Positions 1-8,604 are shown, numbered from the stretch's first letter. The stretch is 64,000 bases of DNA from Pedobacter sp. Leaf170 (GCF_920984665.1 NZ_CAKLBP010000009.1:48959-112958); one strand, 5' to 3'. Made by a program: numbers and translations. Notes: generated by a model from the sequence alone, not told the origin.

Positions 1-1819
1 CATCTACGGTGGTTCCAAAGATTAAATCTTTTAAGCCTTTATGTCCGTGAGCACCCATAACCAATAAATCAATATCATTTTTATTACTGATATCAGCAAT
101 TGCCTTAGCTGTGCCTCCAAAACCTATAAACGTGGTAGAATCGTAGCCTAAATCTGTAAGGTTAATTTTATACTTTTCCAGGTTTTCTGCATCGCTTTTA
201 GTTTCATGATCCATTACTTTATCTCCATGGTAACGTGCTGCAGCAGTTTCTACAACATGAATTAAGTAGTATTGTGCATCTTTGCCGCCTTGAATTAATG
301 CATGGCGAATCGTGTTTCTATCATTTGCAGAGAAATCTACAGCAATACCAATTCTTTGATAACTTATTTTGTCAATTTTACCAATATCTAAGGCTTCGCC
401 ATGGGGAACCATCTGTTTTTCATGATTTTTCTTATCAAGTAAAGGGTGGAAGAAAACATACAACAACAGCAAAACTGTTAAGGTTACAGCAGGTATAATT
501 ATTGCATAAACCCACCATTCGTTATTAACCTTTGTCCATCCACTTATTTCTTCGATAACAAGCTTAACGTTTAACGCTATAATTACTGCAGCACTGGTCC
601 ATGCTAAAATTTTTACCCAGGTTTTAATGGCAAAATCTTTCATCAGCTTCTTATCTGATGTAAAATGGATTAAAGGAATAATGGCAAAACCCAATTGCAA
701 GCTTAACACAACCTGACTCAATACTAATAATCCTCCTAAAGCATCATCCCCGTAATGTAATATGGTGAAAAAGGCTGGTGCAATTGCTAAAAGTCTTGTT
801 ATCAATCTCCTTAACCATGGCTGAATACGTAAATTTATGTGCCCTTCCATTACAATTTGCCCAGCTAAGGTACCGGTTACTGTAGAACTTTGGCCGGCAG
901 CTATTAAAGCAATTGCAAATAAGGTTGGTGCTATATTGCCAAAAATGTTGGATAATAATTTATGGGCGTCCTGAATTTCGGCAACTTCATGCAAACCATT
1001 TTTATAAAATGCAGCTGCAGCTAGAATTAATATGGCCGCGTTAACAAAAAATGCAAGGTTTAGTGCAACGGTTGTATCAATAAAATTAAATTTTAACGCT
1101 TCTTTTATCCCTTTATTGGTGCGTTCAATTTTTCTGGTTTGAACAAGTGATGAATGGAGATAAAGATTGTGTGGCATAACTGTAGCGCCAATTATTCCGA
1201 TAGCGATGTAAAGTGCATCACCTCCTAAAACTGACGGCTCAAAACCTCTGGCAACTTCTTTTAGTGATGGTTCAACAATAAACATTTCTACTAAAAAAGA
1301 AATACCAACTATAAATACCATCGAAACGATAAAGCCTTCCATTGCTCGCATGCCCTTATTAAGCAAAAAAAGTAATAACAATGTATCGAATATAGTGATA
1401 GAAATTCCCCAAATTAAGGGCAAATCAAAAAGTAGCTGTAAACCTATTGCCATTCCGATAATTTCTGCCAAATCACAAGCAACTATTGCCGTTTGCGCAA
1501 GCATAAAAAGTGGAATATTTGCCCAACGTGGATAAGCATGTTTTGATGCCTGGGCTAAATCCAAACCTCTAACAATTCCTAACCTTGCGCTAAGCGATTG
1601 GAGTAATAGCGCAATTAAATTGGACATTAATAAAACCCAAATTAACTGATAGCCGAACTTACTTCCACCTGCTAAATCGGTAGCCCAGTTTCCGGGGTCC
1701 ATGTAACCTACACTAATTAAATAAGCCGGGCCGATAAAAGACAATATCCGACGCCAACCCTTTCGTTTACTGGTATCTACACTTTGATGTACCTCGCTAA
1801 GCGATTCAGATTTTGCCAT
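1..1819 (-). CDS. mntH: Nramp-family divalent metal transporter fused to a universal stress domain (3' end cut by window edge)
   Basis: About 606 codons read from ATG at 1819 to the window edge without a stop. The N-terminal 430 residues are a polytopic Nramp (SLC11) proton-coupled Mn/Fe importer of the inner membrane: the metal-binding motif DPGNWATD in the first helix and MPHNLYLHSS in helix 6 are both present. After a basic linker comes a universal stress protein domain starting near SYQRIGIAVDFS and reaching its nucleotide-loop signature GAHGHKGLKDLIFGTT, so only a few C-terminal residues are missing. The start overlaps the end of the upstream regulator gene by 14 bases, so the two are translationally coupled. 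Family and fusion are seen directly. Manganese as the main substrate is inferred from the MntR-like neighbour. Confidence 0.93.
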   Translation of the reverse strand, partial: MAKSESLSEVHQSVDTSKRKGWRRILSFIGPAYLISVGYMDPGNWATDLAGGSKFGYQLIWVLLMSNLIALLLQSLSARLGIVRGLDLAQASKHAYPRWANIPLFMLAQTAIVACDLAEIIGMAIGLQLLFDLPLIWGISITIFDTLLLLFLLNKGMRAMEGFIVSMVFIVGISFLVEMFIVEPSLKEVARGFEPSVLGGDALYIAIGIIGATVMPHNLYLHSSLVQTRKIERTNKGIKEALKFNFIDTTVALNLAFFVNAAILILAAAAFYKNGLHEVAEIQDAHKLLSNIFGNIAPTLFAIALIAAGQSSTVTGTLAGQIVMEGHINLRIQPWLRRLITRLLAIAPAFFTILHYGDDALGGLLVLSQVVLSLQLGFAIIPLIHFTSDKKLMKDFAIKTWVKILAWTSAAVIIALNVKLVIEEISGWTKVNNEWWVYAIIIPAVTLTVLLLLYVFFHPLLDKKNHEKQMVPHGEALDIGKIDKISYQRIGIAVDFSANDRNTIRHALIQGGKDAQYYLIHVVETAAARYHGDKVMDHETKSDAENLEKYKINLTDLGYDSTTFIGFGGTAKAIADISNKNDIDLLVMGAHGHKGLKDLIFGTTVD

Positions 1820-2468
1820 TGTTGCTAATTAGAATATGTTTTGCTACTTCTCTACTAATATTAATTTGTTTATCGTTTACCGAAATCTCGACAGAACCAT
1901 CAAAATCTGTTATATCAGTAATTTGTATTTGCTTCCCTAGTGTTAGTCCCAATTTCTCTAAATATTTTAAAAACGGAGAGCTATGTTGACTAACACCGGT
2001 TATGGTTCCAGATTCGCCAATTTTTAGCTCTATCAATTTTATAAATTGAGTTTTAGCAAAAGTTCCGTTTTTATCGGGGATTGGATCGCCATGTGGGTCT
2101 GATTTTGGAAAACCTAAAAATTCATCTAAGCGCTCAATTAAATCTACAGATTTTATATGCTCCAGTTCCTCGGCAACATCATGAACTTCGTCCCACTTGA
2201 AATTTAATTTATCTACTAAAAACACTTCCCATAATCTGTGTTTCCTAACAATATTTACAGCAGCTTGTTTGCCTTTTTCGGTTAAAGTTACACCTTGATA
2301 TTTTACATAATCTACAAGTTCTTTTTCTGCAAGCTTTTTGAGCATATCTGTAACCGAAGCTGGTTTAGTTTGAATTTGCTCTGCAATTGCATTCGTTTGA
2401 ACATTTGTTGTTTTTTGAGCTAAATGATATATTACTTTTAAGTAATTTTCTTCAGTAAAACTTTGCAT
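1806..2468 (-). CDS. mntR: DtxR/MntR-family metal-dependent transcriptional regulator
   Basis: 220 residues with the three-part layout of long DtxR-family repressors: an N-terminal winged helix (residues 1-65, with EENYLKVIYHLAQ and the recognition region KPASVTDMLKKLAEK), a metal-binding and dimerisation domain (about 66-140, with HRLWEVFLVDKLNF and HDVAEELEH, which supply His/Glu ligands), and a C-terminal FeoA/SH3-like domain (about 145-215). It is cotranscribed with the Nramp gene and overlaps it by 14 bases. The expected role is metal-bound repression of the transporter operon. A DtxR-box-like dyad lies 22-37 bases upstream of the start codon, suggesting autoregulation. Whether it senses Mn or Fe cannot be decided from sequence alone. 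Confidence 0.9.
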   Translation of the reverse strand: MQSFTEENYLKVIYHLAQKTTNVQTNAIAEQIQTKPASVTDMLKKLAEKELVDYVKYQGVTLTEKGKQAAVNIVRKHRLWEVFLVDKLNFKWDEVHDVAEELEHIKSVDLIERLDEFLGFPKSDPHGDPIPDKNGTFAKTQFIKLIELKIGESGTITGVSQHSSPFLKYLEKLGLTLGKQIQITDITDFDGSVEISVNDKQINISREVAKHILISNNGKI

Positions 2469-2489
2469 TTATGTTTGTCTAATTATATT

Positions 2490-2505
2490 TTTAGGTAAAT
2501 CTAAA
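2490..2505 (-). promoter_or_regulatory. Candidate DtxR/MntR operator
   Basis: The sequence TTTAGGTAAATCTAAA is an imperfect dyad (TTTAGnTnnAnCTAAA) close in form to DtxR/IdeR-family boxes (TTAGG...CCTAA). It sits just upstream of the mntR-like start codon in the spacer shared with the divergent Lrp gene. The dyad is seen; binding by the adjacent regulator is inferred. Confidence 0.5.
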
Positions 2506-2593
2506 AAAAAATATTTAAAATATATATGATTAATTATGTTAAAATTTAGAATATAATTTGGTTATGTTTGTGATGTTATTACCTTAAACATTT

Positions 2594-3064
2594 ATGGCAT
2601 CAGAATTAGACAAAATTGATTTTAGGATTCTAAAGATTTTACAAGAGAATGGTAGAATCACAAATCTATTGTTATCTCAAGAAATTGGACTTTCTCCTGC
2701 ACCAACATTAGAAAGGGTACGTAAATTGGAAATGGCTGGCTTCATCAAAAGCTATCATGCTTTGGTTGATGAAGAAAAGCTTGGTTTAGGGATTAAAACT
2801 TTCATTCAAATTCAGTTAGATTTTCATAAAAATAACACCATTCAAATATTTTTGGATGAGGTAAATCAAATTAAAGAAATCACTGAATGTCATCACGTTA
2901 CCGGGCAAGCAGATTTTTTACTAAAGGTATATGTAAAAGATATTAAGGCTTATGAACGCTTAATTATGGATAAGATCAGTAAAATTTCGGTTGTAAAAAC
3001 TTTCCAAACGATGATGATTATGTCTACAACCAAAAAAGAACCAATTGTGCCCTTGGAATATTAA
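2594..3064 (+). CDS. Lrp/AsnC-family transcriptional regulator
   Basis: 156 residues. The N-terminal AsnC-type helix-turn-helix covers about residues 5-65 (LDKIDFRILKILQENGRITN, then LSQEIGLSPAPTLERVRKLE). The C-terminal RAM/ligand-binding domain covers about 70-150 and includes the typical ECHHVTGQADFLLKV segment. These proteins form octamers or dimers of dimers and respond to amino acids. No amino-acid gene is adjacent, so the effector and targets are unknown. It is transcribed divergently from the mntR-like gene. Confidence 0.92.
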   Translation: MASELDKIDFRILKILQENGRITNLLLSQEIGLSPAPTLERVRKLEMAGFIKSYHALVDEEKLGLGIKTFIQIQLDFHKNNTIQIFLDEVNQIKEITECHHVTGQADFLLKVYVKDIKAYERLIMDKISKISVVKTFQTMMIMSTTKKEPIVPLEY

Positions 3065-3130
3065 TTTTTAACATTTTATGCCTGAGTTAAATTTAACCAG
3101 ATGTTTTTGGGATGAATACCAACATGTCAG

Positions 3131-3799
3131 TTACTTCAAAATAATTTGATTTATTATCGCTGAAATTTCATCGGCTTTCTGATAAACCATAAAGTGAGTT
3201 CCGGCATTAATTAAGAAATCGGGTTTAGCATTTTTTGAATATAAAATTCTATCATTAGTGCCATGGATATGGTAGAGGTTTTTTGGTTTTATATTATTTT
3301 TCCAAGTAATGATACTACCAATAGCCCATTTTAAAAATTTAGATTCAGTATCATTAACAATTTTAGTTAAAAGTAATTTTTCTTCTTTATTGCTTACTCC
3401 AAAGAAATAATTTTGCGTTAGTTTATTTGAAGATTTTAATATACCCGCCGGAATAAATTTTAGAACATTCAATTTACCTACGAAGCGATATAATCTTGGT
3501 AATTGATTACTTAATATTGTTGTAGATATAACTATTGTTGCTTTTGGTGAAAATATTTTAGCTATTTCAGTCGAAAGCATTCCTCCAAAAGAAACGCCAA
3601 TCAATACAAACGGTGACGTTTGATCAATAACCTTACTTAAGCGTTTTGCATAATCAGTTAAGGATTCTTTACTTAATGGCTCAATCCAGTTTAAATGAAT
3701 AATATTAATGCTTTTATCTAGCTTAATTTTATCAAATATTCTTCTATCTGCACCTAATCCACTGATAAAATATGCATTTATTAAGCTTGCAACTTCCAA
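3131..3799 (-). CDS. Alpha/beta-hydrolase fold protein
   Basis: 222 residues with the hydrolase layout: an opening strand followed by ISGLGADRRIF, the nucleophile elbow GVSFGG with Ser near residue 70, an Asp in HGTNDRIL, and a final His in AGTHFMVY, which together give a plausible Ser-Asp-His triad. No signal peptide, so probably cytoplasmic. The chosen ATG overlaps the end of ung by 19 bases, suggesting a two-gene unit. The substrate is unknown; similar small hydrolases are usually annotated only as alpha/beta hydrolases. Confidence 0.82.
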   Translation of the reverse strand: MEVASLINAYFISGLGADRRIFDKIKLDKSINIIHLNWIEPLSKESLTDYAKRLSKVIDQTSPFVLIGVSFGGMLSTEIAKIFSPKATIVISTTILSNQLPRLYRFVGKLNVLKFIPAGILKSSNKLTQNYFFGVSNKEEKLLLTKIVNDTESKFLKWAIGSIITWKNNIKPKNLYHIHGTNDRILYSKNAKPDFLINAGTHFMVYQKADEISAIINQIILK

Positions 3800-4461
3800 T
3801 CTATTGGGGTTAAATTATTCTGTACTAATAATTGATTTGTTTTTGAGAAATGTTTCGAGCCGAAAAAACCATTGTAAGCCGAGAAAGGCGAGGGGTGAGC
3901 GGCTGTTAAAACATAATGCTTTTTTTGATCGATTAATGCTGCTTTTTGTTGCGCATATTTTCCCCACAGCAAAAATACAATATGCTCTTTTCTGTCGGAT
4001 AAGGATTTTATAATTTCATCAGTGAAAATTTCCCATCCCCGGTTTTGGTGAGAGCCTGCTTCAGAAGCTCTAACGGTAAGTGTAGCGTTTAATAATAATA
4101 CCCCTTGCTCTGCCCAATTGGTTAAATGGCCATGAATTGGCGTTTTAAATCCTTCTATATCTGTCTCGAGCTCCTTATAAATATTTTTTAAAGAAGGAGG
4201 AATGGCCACACCTTTCTGAACAGAAAATGATAATCCATGTGCTTGTCCGACTCCATGATATGGATCTTGACCAAGGATTACAACCTTCACTTTATCAAAA
4301 GGAGTTGTATTTAAGGCGTTAAAAATATCTGATCCTTTAGGATATACATTGTTTCCATTTTGCTTTTCCTCTAGTAAAAAAGCCTTCAGGTTTATCATGT
4401 AATCTTTTTCGAATTCATCATTTAAAACAGCTAACCAACCAGGTTCTAAAGCAGCAGACAT
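3781..4461 (-). CDS. ung: Uracil-DNA glycosylase (family 1)
   Basis: 226 residues, normal length for family-1 UDG. It removes uracil from DNA as the first step of base excision repair. Diagnostic motifs are all present: the water-activating loop GQDPYHG near residue 65, the uracil-recognition strand LLLNATLTV, and the DNA-intercalating loop HPSPFSAYNGFFGSKHF near residue 190, where Phe replaces the more common Leu of HPSPLS. It overlaps the downstream hydrolase gene and lies 21 bases after the start side of the thioredoxin-like gene, so the three minus-strand genes may be cotranscribed. Confidence 0.97.
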   Translation of the reverse strand: MSAALEPGWLAVLNDEFEKDYMINLKAFLLEEKQNGNNVYPKGSDIFNALNTTPFDKVKVVILGQDPYHGVGQAHGLSFSVQKGVAIPPSLKNIYKELETDIEGFKTPIHGHLTNWAEQGVLLLNATLTVRASEAGSHQNRGWEIFTDEIIKSLSDRKEHIVFLLWGKYAQQKAALIDQKKHYVLTAAHPSPFSAYNGFFGSKHFSKTNQLLVQNNLTPIDWKLQA

Positions 4462-4482
4462 ATATATAAGTTGAGGGTTTAA

Positions 4483-5001
4483 TTATTTCTTCTTCTTAAA
4501 AATAGCTAACAAATCCGCTTCTAAAGTTGTTTTAGGATGTTCAACTATTCTGCCCAACTCATTTCCCTTCTTATCAAAAACAATAAATGTTGGTACATTA
4601 ATTATGTTCAAGCCATCAATAATACCGTTCTCAGCTTTCTTACTGCCATCTACAGCAATTATTTCGGTGTTCTTTTCTTTAAATTGTAGCGCATCTAACA
4701 CTTTAAAAAAGTTTGGAACGTTAACTTTACTATCTCCGCACCAAGTTCCTAATATTATTTTTATATGTTCTTTTTTGATAAGTTTTTTTAACTCAATCAT
4801 TGTAGCAGCATCAGGAATGTAAGCTTCATACAAAGGATCGTACATTTCTTTAAATTCAGGAAAAGTAATTAAGCCTTGCCGGCTACATGCATTTAACAGA
4901 ATATCTTTATTGTGAATTTTATCGTGTACTTTTTTATTTACTTCTTGTGCAGCAACATTCATGGCGATGATAATAAGGGTTATTGATAAGAAAATTTTCA
5001 T
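4483..5001 (-). CDS. Exported thioredoxin-fold protein with a CGDS active-site variant
   Basis: 172 residues. Residues 1-18 form a cleavable signal peptide (MKIFLSITLIIIAMNVAAQ), so it acts in the periplasm or outside. The rest has a thioredoxin fold: the strand LGTWCGDSKVNVPNF occupies the active-site position, with a single Cys (CGDS) in place of CxxC, followed by the cis-Pro strand NVPTFIVFDKKGNELGRIVE. With only one active-site Cys it cannot carry out ordinary disulfide exchange by itself; a role in binding or monothiol chemistry is possible. Bacteroidota genomes commonly encode such CGDS proteins, but their function is unclear. Confidence 0.85.
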   Translation of the reverse strand: MKIFLSITLIIIAMNVAAQEVNKKVHDKIHNKDILLNACSRQGLITFPEFKEMYDPLYEAYIPDAATMIELKKLIKKEHIKIILGTWCGDSKVNVPNFFKVLDALQFKEKNTEIIAVDGSKKAENGIIDGLNIINVPTFIVFDKKGNELGRIVEHPKTTLEADLLAIFKKKK

Positions 5002-5113
5002 TTATAATTATAGTTTTAGGTATTTGTAAATTTTTACTGAAATTATTATTTTAAAATCTAAATTCTGCTATTTAAACACGATATTTGCAGAAAAATATTA
5101 AGAATAAACTTTT

Positions 5114-5653
5114 ATGCCAAATTTTATTAGATTGATAGTTGGGTTTGCATTACTAGGCGGTGCAGTTGCTTTATTTATTTTCGGCCACTGGCCTTGGGGA
5201 ATAATTGCAATATTGCTTGGTATAATTGTTTTAGTAACCTATTTCTTTAATGAAAATATGCTTTTAGCACAATGGTTTTTACGTAAAGATAATATGCCAA
5301 AAGCACAACAGTTTTTAAATCGCATTACCGATTACGAAAGTCAGTTGATTAAAGTTCAACACGGTTATTATAATTTACTTGTTGGTTTGATAGAAAGCAG
5401 AACAGCTCCAATGAAATCGGAAAAGTATTTTAAAGCAGCGCTAAGTTTAGGCATGCAGATGGACCATAACGTTGCTTTAGCTAAGTTAAGTTTAGCCGGA
5501 ATTGCAATGGCAAAACGTAATAAACGCGAAGCCACAATGTATTTAGCTGATGCTAAAAAAGCTGATAAAAATAAATTACTTGCCGACCAGATAAAGCAGA
5601 TGAAAGACCAGATGGGGATGATGGATAAGCAACAACAAGTTAGATACAGATAA
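5114..5653 (+). CDS. Membrane-anchored TPR-like protein of unknown function
   Basis: 179 residues. Two adjacent hydrophobic helices (about residues 5-22 and 27-45, rich in Gly and Ile) anchor it in the membrane. The remainder is helical with TPR-like spacing (LRKDNMPKAQQFLNRI, then KSEKYFKAALSLGM, then AKRNKREATMYLADAKK). The C-terminus is Met/Gln-rich. TPR segments normally bind proteins, so it may be a scaffold at the inner membrane. I do not recognise a named family. A rho-independent terminator follows directly. Confidence 0.75.
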   Translation: MPNFIRLIVGFALLGGAVALFIFGHWPWGIIAILLGIIVLVTYFFNENMLLAQWFLRKDNMPKAQQFLNRITDYESQLIKVQHGYYNLLVGLIESRTAPMKSEKYFKAALSLGMQMDHNVALAKLSLAGIAMAKRNKREATMYLADAKKADKNKLLADQIKQMKDQMGMMDKQQQVRYR

Positions 5654-5661
5654 ACTACTGA

Positions 5662-5692
5662 AGCCGTTTCTTAAATGAAGCGGCTTTTTTTT
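5662..5692 (+). terminator. Rho-independent terminator
   Basis: AGCCGTTTC, six-base loop, GAAGCGGCT, then eight T. The nine-pair stem includes one G-U pair. It ends the TPR membrane protein transcript. Confidence 0.85.
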
Positions 5693-5725
5693 CGCTCTGT
5701 TTTTTTGGTGCACTAACCGAAAATT

Positions 5726-5865
5726 GTAAACCCGATAGAGCGGCTATACTTTTAAAAATTGCAGTAAATTATTAAGATAGCTGTATTTTAAGAAATGCAG
5801 TAGTGTGTATGGACATAGCAGTAAAGAAGTTTTATAAGATAGTAGCGATAGCGGGACTGAAATTA
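5726..5865. repeat. Interspersed repeat, family R1 (copy 1, diverged)
   Basis: The left end (GTAAACCCGATAGAGCGGCT, running on into ATACTTTTAAAAATTGCAG) and right end (AAGATAGTAGCGATAGCGGG followed by ACTGAAATTAA) match the two ends of the elements near 15.0, 30.1, 37.8 and 47.0 kb. This makes the spacer a decayed, non-coding repeat. Confidence 0.5.
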
Positions 5866-5940
5866 ATCGTAGCCCTGATTTTGCTTTTCAGAAAAAAATA
5901 AAACTAAATGCCGTTTTTTAATGTAGTAAAAATAAAAACT

Positions 5941-6495
5941 ATGGCAACATCACAAGAAGGAAGTACTAATAATACTCAGGAAGAAAATAATATCCAGGAT
6001 TTGGGCGGCAAGGAAGCGGTTGAAAAACTACGCGATTTAGCTGAAAAGGCGGAGAGCTGTTTTTTTTGTACTAATATTAAAACCGGCGTTCCATTATCTG
6101 TTAGGCCAATGGCAATTCAACAAGTTGATGATGAAGGTAATATTTGGTTCATGAGCATGAAAGATAGTCACAAAAATGATGAAATTGCGGCTGATCCGTT
6201 TACGCATTTACTTTTTCAGGCAGGTGCACATTCTGGCTTTGTAAACATTTACGGGATTTCTGAAATTAGCAGAGACCAGGCAAAAATTGATGAATTATGG
6301 AGTCCTTTTATTAAAGCCTGGTTTCAAGGTGGAAAAGAAGACCCGAATATTACATTGATTAAAGTAATTCCATCTGAGGGATATTATTGGGATACCAAAC
6401 ATGGATCTGCTGTGGCATTTTTGAAAATGGCAGCATCTGTAGTTATTGGTAAAACGATGGACGATTCGGTTGAAGGAACCTTGGATATTGATTAA
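5941..6495 (+). CDS. PNPOx-fold (general stress protein 26-like) protein
   Basis: 184 residues from the ATG at 5941, which gives the usual polar N-terminus; an in-frame ATG at 5908 would add eleven residues not typical of the family. The split-barrel FMN-binding fold of the pyridoxamine-phosphate-oxidase-like group is visible: AVEKLRDLAEKAESCFFCTN, then PLSVRPMAIQQVDDEGNIWF, MKDSHKNDEI and a C-terminal YYWDTKHGSAVAFLKM segment. Members bind flavin or related cofactors and are often stress-induced (GsiB/YdaG type). The substrate is unknown. It stands alone. Confidence 0.85.
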   Translation: MATSQEGSTNNTQEENNIQDLGGKEAVEKLRDLAEKAESCFFCTNIKTGVPLSVRPMAIQQVDDEGNIWFMSMKDSHKNDEIAADPFTHLLFQAGAHSGFVNIYGISEISRDQAKIDELWSPFIKAWFQGGKEDPNITLIKVIPSEGYYWDTKHGSAVAFLKMAASVVIGKTMDDSVEGTLDID

Positions 6496-6550
6496 AGTTT
6501 AGAGTGTAAAGTCTAAAGTGAAAAGTTCAAAGTGAAAAGTTTAGAGTTTG
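6496..6550. repeat. AAAGTTTAGAGTG-like short tandem repeats
   Basis: Four to five imperfect copies of a unit close to AAAGTTTAGAGTG or AAAGTGAAAAGTT run from the stop codon of the PNPOx-fold gene up to the next gene. The unit resembles sequence in the iscU-iscS spacer near 12437-12466. Confidence 0.6.
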
Positions 6551-6551
6551 A

Positions 6552-6764
6552 TTATTTATCACCTAAATAATCAAATCCTTCTAACTCTTCTCTTTGATTT
6601 CTTTTACTTAAAATATCATCTTCTTCGGCTTCTGCTCTTTTGAAGAAAAATGCTTCAGCCTGAATTCTTTTTATAAGTTGATGAACAAGAGATAAATCAA
6701 AAGCTTCTTTGCTCAATTTAATACAATATTCTCTTTCTGTAATTTCTAAACTTGAGGTATTCAT
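6552..6764 (-). CDS. Small conserved-type hypothetical protein
   Basis: 70 residues, no Cys, highly charged (many Glu and Arg/Lys), no signal peptide or membrane segment. The N-terminus could form a short strand-helix unit (SSLEITEREYCIKLSKEAFD) like those of small antitoxins, but there is no toxin beside it. It lies between the tandem repeats and the lysS terminator hairpin. I do not recognise it. It is kept as coding because of its balanced amino-acid composition and its own spacer. Confidence 0.6.
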   Translation of the reverse strand: MNTSSLEITEREYCIKLSKEAFDLSLVHQLIKRIQAEAFFFKRAEAEEDDILSKRNQREELEGFDYLGDK

Positions 6765-6800
6765 ACGGCAATATTTTTTTTCGATTGCTGTAAATATAGA

Positions 6801-6834
6801 AAAGGCTTGCTAAACAATTGTTAGCAAGCCTTTT
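6801..6834 (-). terminator. Terminator hairpin after lysS
   Basis: AAAGGCTTGCTAA and TTAGCAAGCCTTTT form a near-perfect long stem around a short loop, with T runs on both ends, so it could work in both directions. It lies just downstream of the lysS stop codon. Confidence 0.85.
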
Positions 6835-6871
6835 AAGTTTATGTTATTTTTATGTTAACCTTAATGTTTGA

Positions 6872-8581
6872 TTACCTATGAGATAAAAACAAGCCATCAT
6901 CAGTTTTGGTTACTTTAAGGATATTTTTAGCCGTAAGTGATTTTAAAGTTGTATCCCATTTTTTGTTGCTCCAATCTGTAAGTTTTGATTTTACATCAGT
7001 TAAAAGAGCATTTTCACCCTCTTTTACTAATGAAAATAATTCAGTTTCTTCAGCACTTAATTCTATTTTCTTTTTTTCAGGTCGCATTTGCGGGAAAAAT
7101 AAAACTTCCTGAATAGTGCTTTGGTTTGTCATTAACATAACAATACGATCAATACCGAAGCCCAAACCCGATGTTGGTGGCATTCCATATTCGAGCGCCC
7201 GAACAAAATCATCATCCATTGCCATAGCTTCAGCATCACCACGATCAGCTAGCGTTAATTGATCTTCAAAACGCTCTTTTTGGTCAATCGGATCGTTAAG
7301 CTCTGAATACGCATTACCAATTTCTTTACCATTAACAAATATCTCGAAACGCTCAACCAAACCCTCTGCAGAACGGTGTTTTTTAGCAAGCGGCGTCATT
7401 TCAATTGGGTAATCGGTAATAAATGTTGGTTGAATTAAGTTTGCTTCAACTTTATCACTAAAAATTTCATCAACTAATTTACCTCTTCCCATTGTAGAAT
7501 CAGTTTCAATACCTAAATCTTTACAGGTTTGAAGTAATTGTTCTTCATTCATTGCCGAAACATCAATGCCTGTAAACTTATGGATTGATTCGTACATGGT
7601 TAATTTTTCGTATGGGCCTTCGAAGTTGATTTCGTTATCGCCAACTTTAACTTTTGCAGAACCATTTGTCGCGATAGCTACTTTTTCTAAACACTCTTCA
7701 ACCATCGCCATCATCCAGATATAATCTTTGTAGGCTACATAAATCTCCATCGATGTATATTCCGGGTTATGGGTTCGATCCATTCCTTCATTACGGAACA
7801 TTTTACCGAATTCATATACACCATCAAAGCCTGCTACAATTAAACGTTTTAAATAAAGCTCATTTGCAATACGCAAATAAAGTGGCATATCTAAAGTATT
7901 GTGATGCGTAGCAAAAGGACGAGCAGCAGCACCGCCGTGAATGGGTTGAAGAATTGGAGTTTCAACTTCCATCCAACCCTGGTTGTCAAAGTAATTCCGC
8001 ATACTGTTAATTACTTTACTGCGTTTGATAAAAATTTGCTTGTAATCTGGATTAACTGTTAAATCTACATAACGCATACGGTAGCGCAACTCCGGATTGG
8101 TAAATCCATCATATACATTTCCTTCATCATCACGTTTAACTATTGGTAAAGGACGCAAAGATTTTGATAGAACCTTAAACTCCGTAACGTGGATTGAAAT
8201 TTCTCCGGTTTGTGTTGTAAAAACATAACCTTTTACACCGATGAAATCGCCAATATCTAAAAGTTTTTTAAAAACTGTATTGTATAAAGTTTTGTCTTCT
8301 CCGGGGCATAGTTCATCTCTTTTTAGATAAACCTGGATACGACCTGTTGAATCTTGAATTTCAGCGAAAGAAGCAGCGCCCATAATGTTTCTGCCCATTA
8401 TCCTGCCCGCTAAACTTACCGTTTTGTATGCAGTTTTATCTAGTTCGTAATTCTTTAAAATATCTGCAGCAGTTACATTAATATCATAAGATTCTGCAGG
8501 ATAAGGCTCAATACCTAGTTCGCGTAATTGTTTTAGCGACTCGCGTCGTAATATTTCTTGTTCTGATAATCCTATACTCAT
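6872..8581 (-). CDS. lysS: Lysyl-tRNA synthetase, class II
   Basis: 569 residues from ATG at 8581. Charges tRNA-Lys in the cytoplasm. The N-terminal OB-fold anticodon domain (about 50-160) is followed by the class-II core with motif 2 FRNEGMDRTHNPEYTSMEIY and motif 3 GLGFGIDRIVML near residue 490. The reading frame could begin nine codons earlier at 8608, but a promoter -7 element (TACTTTTG on this strand) lies between the two starts, which favours 8581. Beyond the usual bacterial end (FFPQMRPEKK) there is an extra tail of about 65 residues that may form a small helical or winged domain; similar tails are known in Bacteroidota LysS. Confidence 0.97.
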   Translation of the reverse strand: MSIGLSEQEILRRESLKQLRELGIEPYPAESYDINVTAADILKNYELDKTAYKTVSLAGRIMGRNIMGAASFAEIQDSTGRIQVYLKRDELCPGEDKTLYNTVFKKLLDIGDFIGVKGYVFTTQTGEISIHVTEFKVLSKSLRPLPIVKRDDEGNVYDGFTNPELRYRMRYVDLTVNPDYKQIFIKRSKVINSMRNYFDNQGWMEVETPILQPIHGGAAARPFATHHNTLDMPLYLRIANELYLKRLIVAGFDGVYEFGKMFRNEGMDRTHNPEYTSMEIYVAYKDYIWMMAMVEECLEKVAIATNGSAKVKVGDNEINFEGPYEKLTMYESIHKFTGIDVSAMNEEQLLQTCKDLGIETDSTMGRGKLVDEIFSDKVEANLIQPTFITDYPIEMTPLAKKHRSAEGLVERFEIFVNGKEIGNAYSELNDPIDQKERFEDQLTLADRGDAEAMAMDDDFVRALEYGMPPTSGLGFGIDRIVMLMTNQSTIQEVLFFPQMRPEKKKIELSAEETELFSLVKEGENALLTDVKSKLTDWSNKKWDTTLKSLTAKNILKVTKTDDGLFLSHR

Positions 8582-8596
8582 TTCGGGTATTTTTTG

Positions 8597-8604
8597 CAAA
8601 AGTA
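8597..8604 (-). promoter_or_regulatory. lysS -7 element
   Basis: On the minus strand this reads TACTTTTG, matching the Bacteroidota -7 consensus TAnnTTTG. It predicts a start of transcription only about ten bases before the lysS ATG. No clear -33 TTTG is seen. Confidence 0.4.

Noticed and set aside
5809..5901. A 30-codon ORF with a hydrophobic and basic product (starts MDIAVKKFYKIV)
   Set aside because: It lies across the right end of R1 copy 1, whose sequence is shared with non-coding copies elsewhere, so the frame is best explained by chance.
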